Origin: Elusimicrobiota bacterium
GTDB taxonomy: Bacteria; CG03; SLGR01; PWQF01
Direction of reading: 5' to 3'
Assembly (NCBI GenBank): GCA_003557485.1
Contig: PWOI01000053.1
Span: 1-5,629, forward strand
Length of the DNA stretch: 5,629 nucleotides
Position numbers and translations under genes: made by a program. Positions 1-5,023 of this stretch are shown in pieces. The notes beneath the pieces are model-generated. The model did no database searches. It was not told the DNA's origin and was given only the letters and a program-made list of their open reading frames with translations. The stretch's first letter is position 1. Each line of letters opens with the position of its first letter.

Positions 1-1803
1 AACAGCGGCGGAATCGGCAATATTGAAAAAGGCTTTCGTGAATCGGCCCTTGTAATCGAAAAAACCTGCAAAACACCTAATGTACAGCATACACCCATGG
101 AGCCTCACACAGCCTACGCTTACATGAAAAACGGACGTCTCATCATACATGCCTCTGTACAGACGCCTTATCATGTTAGAAGAATAGTATCAGGAATTCT
201 CGGACTCAAAGAGAACGAGTTAAGGGTTATAAAAGAGAAAGTGGGAGGAGGATACGGCGCCAAGCAGGACTGTAGCGTTGAGGATATAGTAGGAACGGTC
301 GCTTATATGACCGGCAAACCTGTCTACTTCCGAATGACGCGCAGGGAAGAATTTGTCGCCCGAACCAGGCCCCCTCTTCATATTACCGTAAAGGCTGGGG
401 CTGATAAGAAAGGCAATCTGAAAGCCCTGCAGATAAAGACCCTTTCCGATACGGGCGCTTACGGCCCTCACTGTCTCACCGTACCTATGAACGGCTGCTC
501 AAAAACTCTTCCTATGTTTACCTGCAAAAATATGGCTTATGATGTAAAATCATATTATACCAATAATATTGTCACCGGGGCATACCAGGGCTATGGAGTG
601 CCCCAGACCAACTTTGCAGTCCATATGGTTCTTGCGGAGCTTGCCAAAGGCCTGGGGCTCAGCTTTGAAAATTTTATATTAAAAAATCTTGTAAAGAAAA
701 ATTATAAGCTTGATATCTTAAAACAGCTTGGAGAGGGAACCGAAGGCCTCGCACAGAAAGTCTCAAGCTGCGGACTCGGTGAATGCATAGAAAAAGGCCT
801 TCTTAGATACAGAAAATGGAAAAACAACCGCTATGCTGACTCCAGCGATTATGTTCAGGGCAAAGGCATGGCCGTAATGATGCAGGGCTCGGGAATACCA
901 GGAATAGATTCAGCCAACGCCATTGTAAAAATGATATCCGACGGAACATTTATGCTTTACATCGGCGGAGCTGACCTGGGCACCGGAGAAGATACCGTCG
1001 CAGCAAAAATAGCAGCGGAAGAACTTTGCGTAACGCAGGATAAAATAACAGTTACCTCTGCGGATACCGATACCACCCCTTTTGATAAGGGATCCTACGC
1101 ATCAAGCGGCACATTTTTTACCGGGAATGCCTCATATAAGGCCGCAAATAATATGAAAAAACTTATCATACAGGCCGCAGCCGATATCCTGAAAGTAAAA
1201 AAATCAGATATAACCCTGCGAAACGGCAAAGTAAGCGCCGGCAGAAAAACTCTGACATATAAAGAGTTGGCCTATAAAACCCAGTCCGGGTCCGGATGCG
1301 GACAGCTTATAGCATCGGGTGCTTTTACGACTGAACAGTCTCCTATCCCATATGCGGCTCATTTCGCACAGGTCACTATAAACAAACGCACAGGTATCAT
1401 AAAGGTGGATAAATACTACGCTTTACACGACTGCGGGATTCCCATAAATCCCGACTTGGCTGAGGGGCAAGTATACGGAGGAATAATGAAAACAATCGGA
1501 CACTCTCTATACGAAGCGGTTGAATTCAATAAAAACGGGATATGCCTTAACGCTGATTTTACTAATTATCCAATACCCGGTATAAAAGATCTGCCAGAAG
1601 AAATTGATGTCGAGCTTATTGAGGTAGAAGACCGTATAACTCCCTATGTTGGCAAGTCCATATCAGAAATCGCCTGTAACGGAGCTTCCGCCTGCATCGC
1701 AATGGCGGTCAATGAGGCTCTGGGTATCTGGTTAAGAGAATGGCCTTTCAGACCTGAAAAAGTTTTGGCAGCCTTAGAGGAAAAGGAGAAAAATAGTATT
1801 TAA
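1..1803 (+). CDS. Xanthine dehydrogenase-family molybdopterin-binding large subunit (5' end outside window)
   Basis: The reading frame is open from base 1 to the TAA at 1801-1803, giving 600 visible residues. The motif QHTPMEPH (residues 29-36) shows that the methionine at base 97 is internal, so roughly the first 150 residues of a usual 750-780 lie outside the window. Family signatures in order: GGGYGAK (82-88), GAYQGYGVPQ (193-202), GGADLGTGEDT (322-332), YASSGTFFTGNA (366-377), HDCGIPINPDLAEGQ (476-490) and SISE (553-556) before a C-terminal RPEKVLAAL. These enzymes hydroxylate N-heterocycles or aldehydes at a Mo-pterin centre, usually with separate or fused FeS and FAD subunits. By alignment from memory to bovine xanthine oxidoreductase, Gln767 (Q54) and the base Glu1261 (E556) are kept, Glu802 is Gln (Q89, as in E. 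coli XdhA) and the substrate-binding Arg880 is Gln (Q196). Membership in the family is secure; the substrate, and xanthine in particular, is not. Confidence 0.93.
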   Translation, partial: NSGGIGNIEKGFRESALVIEKTCKTPNVQHTPMEPHTAYAYMKNGRLIIHASVQTPYHVRRIVSGILGLKENELRVIKEKVGGGYGAKQDCSVEDIVGTVAYMTGKPVYFRMTRREEFVARTRPPLHITVKAGADKKGNLKALQIKTLSDTGAYGPHCLTVPMNGCSKTLPMFTCKNMAYDVKSYYTNNIVTGAYQGYGVPQTNFAVHMVLAELAKGLGLSFENFILKNLVKKNYKLDILKQLGEGTEGLAQKVSSCGLGECIEKGLLRYRKWKNNRYADSSDYVQGKGMAVMMQGSGIPGIDSANAIVKMISDGTFMLYIGGADLGTGEDTVAAKIAAEELCVTQDKITVTSADTDTTPFDKGSYASSGTFFTGNASYKAANNMKKLIIQAAADILKVKKSDITLRNGKVSAGRKTLTYKELAYKTQSGSGCGQLIASGAFTTEQSPIPYAAHFAQVTINKRTGIIKVDKYYALHDCGIPINPDLAEGQVYGGIMKTIGHSLYEAVEFNKNGICLNADFTNYPIPGIKDLPEEIDVELIEVEDRITPYVGKSISEIACNGASACIAMAVNEALGIWLREWPFRPEKVLAALEEKEKNSI

Positions 1804-1979
1804 CGTCATCTTTCTATAAAACCTACTGTCGCTTATGGGTAAGATGGCTCCTTGGGCTGAACGACAGTGATAACAGAAATTTTTGTAAAAACGAGAGCTG
1901 GAATGAAGGGGGTGTAACTTATAGGCAGTTGGTGTCTTGAGCTTTATATAAAAATTTTAAGTCTACTCAAAAATAAATC
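1804..1979. other. Gene-free junction between hydroxylase and TA array
   Basis: This 176-bp stretch separates the convergent ends of the plus-strand hydroxylase gene and the minus-strand HEPN gene. It holds the repeat core at 1846-1881. It also has an inverted 7-mer, ACTGTCG at 1825-1831 and CGACAGT at 1862-1868, with a 30-nt loop and no T-tract, so it is not a convincing terminator. A Shine-Dalgarno-like AAGGAG lies at 1783-1788 just before the hydroxylase stop, but no open frame follows it. No plausible gene is seen here. Confidence 0.6.
1846..1881 (+). repeat. Diverged short copy (C) of the TA-flanking repeat
   Basis: These 36 bases match the right end of repeat copy B (4958-4993) at 30 positions, and all six differences are transitions. 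The shared core is GGGCTG followed by ACGRCAGTGATAAC. The longer AT-rich part of the repeat is not recognisable upstream. It lies about 106 bp past the stop codon of the HEPN gene, in the same relative position as copies A and B past the abiEii and Fic stop codons. It looks like a decayed or shorter family member. Confidence 0.7.
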
Positions 1980-2384
1980 CTATTTTACAACAGTCGCAGC
2001 CCACCTGAAAAATCTACTTGCATTTTTTACTATTTCATCTGCTTCCCTGCTGAAAATACTCCTGCTTTCGTATTGTACAAGGTTCTTTTTTGCAATAATT
2101 CTTTTCAGGGAATTACTCTTGCTCCCTGATTCGGGAAGCGGTATAGATTTTACAATTTCGCACAGATCAAGATGATTTTGTGATATCGAACGAATACCTT
2201 TCTCATGTATACAAACAGCATCCGCTGCAGAAATAACGCATTGTATTGCCAGAGTTGATGAGGCGTTATAGTTACCCTCTCTAAAAGATTTAATCATCTG
2301 AGAATGATTGTCTTCTGCTTTTTTAAGATACTGTAAAGCTTTTGATTTATCTTCTTCTCTGACCTTAATTTTTCTTGCACTCAT
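1980..2384 (-). CDS. HEPN-domain protein, putative toxin of a HEPN/MNT pair
   Basis: This 134-residue, largely helical protein has the size and shape of small HEPN proteins, starting with helices around KALQYLKKAEDNHSQM and a conserved mid-protein AIQCVISAADAVC helix (residues 46-58). Known HEPN toxins of this pairing are RNases restrained by the partner nucleotidyltransferase. The usual catalytic RX4-6H signature is not obvious. The C-terminal helix reads AKKNLVQYE (98-106), where the Arg and His positions appear as Ala and Val, but Tyr105 sits where HepT-type proteins carry the tyrosine modified by AMP. An R-SISQN-H string at residues 65-71 lies in the inter-helix loop and is probably not catalytic. 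The ATG at 2382-2384 is two bases after the upstream TAA, so the two genes are almost certainly translationally coupled. The family call is good; the activity is uncertain. Confidence 0.8.
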   Translation of the reverse strand: MSARKIKVREEDKSKALQYLKKAEDNHSQMIKSFREGNYNASSTLAIQCVISAADAVCIHEKGIRSISQNHLDLCEIVKSIPLPESGSKSNSLKRIIAKKNLVQYESRSIFSREADEIVKNASRFFRWAATVVK

Positions 2385-2386
2385 TT

Positions 2387-3022
2387 TTACTTGATATCCG
2401 TCAGATCTTTCCCATACACAAGCGTATATGTATTTATTAGAGTTGAAACAGGAGGCATTTTGTTATTAAGAAATTTAATAAATTCTTTCTTTTTCTTTAT
2501 ATATAGATCAAGATGGAGACCAAAATACTCATAGAATTCAGATGAAATTTTATCTGTAAAAGCATCCGCTATTTTTTCAAGGCTAACATCATCCCTTGTC
2601 ACCACAGCAACATCTACATCGCTATCCGGAGTATCTGTCCCTTTTGAGATGCTGCCGTATAGGAATAGTGAGACAATTTCATTTGTTAACTTATACTCTT
2701 TTATTTTACCTTTTATAAAATTCGCGATATCACTCTTTACAGCAATCTCTTTTGTAAATGCCGGAAGAAGGATATTCTTCACATTTCTGTTATTTATATT
2801 AAGACGGTAAAGATGCTGCTTTCCTATAATATCCCGCTTCAGAACATCCTCAGCATATAATTCCTTTAAAGCGGTATGCGCACCGGGCGGAGAAAGTCCC
2901 GTTTCTCTTGCAATTTCACGACCTGTTGCAATAAAATCCTGCCTTTTTGAAATAAACAAGCGGATGATTTTTAGCTTTGAAGGCGTATTTAATATTCTAT
3001 CTAGTACTCTTTCTACAACCAT
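2387..3022 (-). CDS. MNT-type nucleotidyltransferase with N-terminal winged helix, putative antitoxin of HEPN/MNT pair
   Basis: This 211-residue protein has two parts. Residues 1-85 form a winged helix-turn-helix (ATGREIARETGLSPPGAHTALKEL around 32-55, then a wing ending HLYRL at 70-74). Residues 95-211 are a minimal nucleotidyltransferase with YGSISKG (122-128), SDVDVAV (134-140) and LHLDLYI (169-175), giving the GS motif and three acidic metal ligands (D135, D137, D172). In characterised HEPN/MNT systems the MNT protein neutralises the HEPN RNase by adding AMP to a tyrosine. The intact active site fits that role (inference here). The winged helix suggests it also represses its own operon, whose promoter carries two palindromes. 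It is the first gene of a two-gene operon, with only 2 bp before the HEPN gene. The ATG at 3020-3022 lies about 20 nt downstream of the predicted transcription start. Confidence 0.88.
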   Translation of the reverse strand: MVVERVLDRILNTPSKLKIIRLFISKRQDFIATGREIARETGLSPPGAHTALKELYAEDVLKRDIIGKQHLYRLNINNRNVKNILLPAFTKEIAVKSDIANFIKGKIKEYKLTNEIVSLFLYGSISKGTDTPDSDVDVAVVTRDDVSLEKIADAFTDKISSEFYEYFGLHLDLYIKKKKEFIKFLNNKMPPVSTLINTYTLVYGKDLTDIK

Positions 3023-3038
3023 ATTATGTCAACCCTAC

Positions 3039-3072
3039 TTAACATATGTTAACTATAATTAACAAATTTGTT
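3039..3072. promoter_or_regulatory. Paired palindromic operator of the HEPN/MNT operon
   Basis: There are two perfect palindromes: TTAACATATGTTAA at 3039-3052 and AACAAATTTGTT at 3061-3072. Their centres are 21 bp apart, two helical turns, and both share the pattern AACA-AT-TGTT with small changes. The first touches the -10 box and covers the predicted start site; the second lies inside the -35/-10 spacer. This is a typical geometry for two dimers of an autorepressor on one DNA face. The likely ligand is the winged helix of the MNT protein encoded directly downstream. The palindromes are seen directly; the ligand is inferred. Confidence 0.7.
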
Positions 3073-3080
3073 TTTGTCAA
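3052..3080 (-). promoter_or_regulatory. Sigma70-type promoter for the MNT-HEPN operon
   Basis: Read on the minus strand, TTGACA (3080-3075) is followed after exactly 17 bp by TATAGT (3057-3052), a near-consensus housekeeping promoter. Transcription would start near 3045, leaving about 20 nt before the ATG at 3022. The ribosome site is weak: AGGG is about 10 nt before the ATG. A second TTGACA at 3032-3027 is too close to the start codon to serve this gene. The -35 hexamer sits at the left edge of repeat copy A. Confidence 0.78.
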
Positions 3081-3096
3081 GAGGAGCATTCCATAG

Positions 3097-3232
3097 AAAT
3101 GGGAATAGGAATAAACATCGTAACCCCCCTTTTAAATGAAGGCTATCTGATTTTAATAAAACTAAGAAGGAATTAATTGCTATATTTGAAAGTGCTGGCC
3201 CCCCGAGTTGGTCGACAGTGATAACGAGAATT
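3097..3232 (+). repeat. Repeat copy A (136 bp), between abiEii 3' end and MNT promoter
   Basis: This segment matches 4859-4993 in direct orientation, with 8 substitutions and one length change in a C-run (6 versus 5 C). The stretch 3125-3205 is identical in both copies for 81 bases. Differences cluster in the GC-rich right end (CCCCCCGAGTTGGTCGACAGTGATAAC), the part also found in copy C. Weaker similarity (13 of 22 positions) continues leftwards to the TTGACA box at 3075-3080. The right end lies 28 bp beyond the abiEii stop codon. No credible protein is encoded, and no attC-type R-box pair was found. Confidence 0.92.
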
Positions 3233-3259
3233 TAATCTGATTAAAAGATTTTTTAAACA

Positions 3260-4174
3260 TCATTCTTCTTTCCAACCTTTCTTTTGTTGCCATTTCAGAT
3301 TAAATGATTTCTTCATTACAATAGATTCTATGACCGGCATTATAAAATCTCTTAAGGTTATAACCGTATTTTCTAAACTTATCTCTGATTCTTTTATCCC
3401 AATTTTATTTAAAAATCCTTCCCACTGTTTATTTTTCTGTTTATCCATAATGAATTCTTCGCTTAACCCCACTGGAACAGTATCCGGGATTGGAGTTTTT
3501 CTTCTTTTGAAAGTTTCTTTTAATGCCTTCTGAAGTTTTGATCCATCTGTTTGAAATGTACTAATCAAAAACCGGATATCATAATAATCCTTCATACGGC
3601 TGTTGATTATTCCCTTCTCAAAAATTATCTGGATTTTCTCTGCAAGGCTTGCCTCTACAGAATAGGCTAATATGCGGGGAGCAGGAAAATCAAGCAATGT
3701 GGGATATTCAATTTTTTCCGGTTGCGTCATTATTGCGTCTCCAAACCCAATATCTATTTGAGCCGGAATAACAGCTTGTCCCAGTTGTGCCTTGAATTTT
3801 ATACGAATTCCCTGGTATTCATTTTCTTCTCTTATATCTTCTGCTAATATCGTTTCTTCAATAAAATTCAATCCGTCATCATCCACATTAACTCTGCACA
3901 ACTGCATTACCATCTCTTTTGCTTCTTTAATACTGATAATCTTTTTTGAAGAGAAATCTGCATCAAGAGTAGGTCTATGCGGTTCACCGTGCCAATAACT
4001 ATAAAGAACTGCGCCCTTTAAAACCAATTTGTCTGAGTATTCCGATATACTCAGCCTATATAGAAACCGCTCTATTGCATAACGAATTAACAAATTTGTA
4101 AAGATCTCGTTTCTCTCTCTGGAAATATTAAGCAATCGTGCCCTGACCGAAGCCGGAATATTTTTATTACTCAT
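3260..4174 (-). CDS. abiEii: AbiEii/AbiGii-family nucleotidyltransferase toxin
   Basis: This 304-residue protein is a textbook AbiEii. Motifs counted from the ATG: LKGAVLYSYW (52-61) followed by RPTLDADFS (67-75) with D71 and D73 as the acidic pair, QIDIGFGD (139-146), then VEASLAEKIQIIFEKG (173-188) and SRMKDYYDIRFL (192-203), the family's conserved Lys/Asp/Tyr block. AbiEii is the bacteriostatic toxin of the type IV AbiE system; characterised relatives bind or use nucleotides, and AbiE systems act in abortive phage infection. The frame can be extended 12 bases to a TTG at 4186, but the ATG at 4172-4174 is preferred. It has GAAG six bases upstream and overlaps the abiEi stop by 8 nt (ATGAGTAA), typical of translational coupling. 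Length is near the family norm and all core motifs are present, so it is probably functional. Confidence 0.95.
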   Translation of the reverse strand: MSNKNIPASVRARLLNISRERNEIFTNLLIRYAIERFLYRLSISEYSDKLVLKGAVLYSYWHGEPHRPTLDADFSSKKIISIKEAKEMVMQLCRVNVDDDGLNFIEETILAEDIREENEYQGIRIKFKAQLGQAVIPAQIDIGFGDAIMTQPEKIEYPTLLDFPAPRILAYSVEASLAEKIQIIFEKGIINSRMKDYYDIRFLISTFQTDGSKLQKALKETFKRRKTPIPDTVPVGLSEEFIMDKQKNKQWEGFLNKIGIKESEISLENTVITLRDFIMPVIESIVMKKSFNLKWQQKKGWKEE

Positions 4175-4766
4175 AAACTGCTTCAATATAAGGCCTTATT
4201 ACATTCTGTACTTTATTAATTTTTGAATACTCCCAAAGCTTATCTACCGTACCCTTGTTCTGTTTTTTATACTCCTTTAGTGCCTCAATAGCCACATCCA
4301 GGCCAATTTTATTTCTAAACTTGAAGCAGTCAGCAACGGTTTTTGCCGGACTATAAATATTAATTTTTATATTATCAATAAGATGCTCTTCGCAACCTTC
4401 TTTCAGGGAGTCCCCTGTCATTCTTATGATTTTAAGCGGAATATTTATTGCAGGAGTCCAATCTTTATGATGTATTGCAATCCAGATCTGAAAAGGGTTT
4501 TGGGATGTCATCTCATGAAATCTGAGCGCGCTAAGAAGGCAAATAACTGCATTGGGAACTTTTTTTGCTGTTTCAATCAGCATTATATCTTCCGAAAGCT
4601 CCTTATCCGGAATTTTATACAGACCCCTGCCTATTTTCTCAAGTTTTCCTTTTTTGTAAAGACGATAAATATACTGCCTGGGAATATTGTACTTCTCAAC
4701 ATCTTTTGGCCTCAGCACAGTATTTTTTTCAGCCAGTTCTATAATTTTTTCTATTTTACTGTTCAT
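4167..4766 (-). CDS. abiEi: AbiEi-family antitoxin / transcriptional autorepressor
   Basis: This 199-residue protein opens with a winged helix (residues 5-52: LRPKDVEKYNIPRQYIYRL, then KLEKIGRGLYKIP), followed by the AbiEi core: ICLLSALRFHEMTSQNPFQIWIAI (75-98) and YSPAKTVADCFKFRNKIGLD (138-157). In characterised AbiE systems this protein counters AbiEii without stable binding (type IV) and represses the operon by binding inverted repeats at the promoter. A 46-bp imperfect inverted repeat starts at the base immediately upstream of this gene's ATG (4764-4766), matching that mode of control. It is the first gene of the operon and overlaps abiEii by 8 nt. The ribosome site is poor, with only AAAG five bases before the ATG, so initiation may be inefficient or helped by other features. 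Confidence 0.94.
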   Translation of the reverse strand: MNSKIEKIIELAEKNTVLRPKDVEKYNIPRQYIYRLYKKGKLEKIGRGLYKIPDKELSEDIMLIETAKKVPNAVICLLSALRFHEMTSQNPFQIWIAIHHKDWTPAINIPLKIIRMTGDSLKEGCEEHLIDNIKINIYSPAKTVADCFKFRNKIGLDVAIEALKEYKKQNKGTVDKLWEYSKINKVQNVIRPYIEAVYE

Positions 4767-4812
4767 GTTACTTTACATAGGCAATTATTTATAAATGCCT
4801 ATGTTTTGTAAC
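4767..4812. promoter_or_regulatory. Inverted-repeat operator of the abiE operon
   Basis: Two 17-bp arms, 4767-4783 and 4796-4812, flank a 12-bp AT-rich spacer. The inner nine bases are perfect (ACATAGGCA / TGCCTATGT) and the outer five are perfect (GTTAC / GTAAC), separated by three mismatches (TTT against TTT on the same strand). The repeat starts immediately upstream of the abiEi start codon and reaches the -10 region, so a protein bound here would block initiation. Known AbiEi proteins autorepress by binding inverted repeats; this is the obvious target. In RNA the same arms could also fold into a hairpin over the start region. Confidence 0.82.
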
Positions 4813-4842
4813 TATACTAATATTTAATTTCATAAATGTCAA
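4811..4842 (-). promoter_or_regulatory. Sigma70-type promoter for abiEi-abiEii
   Basis: On the minus strand, a consensus TTGACA (4842-4837) is followed after 17 bp by TAGTAT (4819-4814); an alternative TATAGT (4816-4811) lies at 20 bp. The downstream context TATAGTTA is shared with the MNT promoter, where the spacer is 17 bp, suggesting common ancestry with a 3-bp length change. The transcript would begin at about 4807, at the edge of the inverted-repeat operator. Confidence 0.68.
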
Positions 4843-4858
4843 CTGAAAAATGCTACAA

Positions 4859-4993
4859 AAATGGGAACAGGAATAGACATCGTAACCCCCTTTTAAATGA
4901 AGGCTATCTGATTTTAATAAAACTAAGAAGGAATTAATTGCTATATTTGAAAGTGCTGGCCCCCCGGGCTGGACGGCAGTGATAACAGGAATT
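4859..4993 (+). repeat. Repeat copy B, between Fic 3' end and abiE promoter
   Basis: This is a direct repeat of 3097-3232 (about 94% identical; 4886-4966 is identical over 81 bases). It lies immediately upstream of the abiE -35 box and 30 bp beyond the stop codon of the Fic gene. With copy A it brackets the whole abiE operon in direct orientation, so homologous recombination between copies could delete a unit of about 1.76 kb. The right end, GGGCTGGACGGCAGTGATAAC, is the part shared with copy C. The plus strand has an open stretch (frame reading DFNKTKKELIAIF) but no start, ribosome site or continuation in copy A, so it is not called a gene. Confidence 0.92.
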
Positions 4994-5023
4994 CTCACGG
5001 AATATTTGGGATCGACTCTTTAT

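Noticed and set aside
220-471. Minus-strand open frame inside the hydroxylase gene
   Set aside because: It overlaps highly conserved molybdopterin-binding motifs on the plus strand and resembles no known protein.
1825-1868. Rho-independent terminator after the hydroxylase gene
   Set aside because: The 7-bp stem has a 30-nt loop and no T-tract on either strand.
1835-1870. Mini-ORF starting ATGGGTAAGATGGCTCC
   Set aside because: It has about 11 codons with no ribosome site and lies within the repeat core; nothing supports translation.
3097-3232. Integron attC site
   Set aside because: No RYYYAAC / GTTRRRY pair in the required inverted arrangement; the AAC-ending sites in the repeat (GTAAC, GATAAC) point the same way.
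3238-3258. Terminator after abiEii
   Set aside because: Only a weak AATCT/AGATT stem of 5 bp is possible; the run of A/T around it is ordinary for this AT-rich region.
4383-4811. 142-codon plus-strand open frame opposite abiEi
   Set aside because: It is antisense to a clearly recognisable AbiEi and its composition (Phe/Asn/Cys-rich) is that of a shadow frame.
3097-4993. CRISPR array or insertion sequence
   Set aside because: Repeat units are 136 bp and over 1.7 kb apart, with genes between them. There are no terminal inverted repeats and no transposase.
4789-4998. 69-codon open frame on the minus strand across repeat copy B
   Set aside because: It lies almost entirely in the repeat and abiE promoter, has no ribosome site, and is not preserved as an open frame in copy A.
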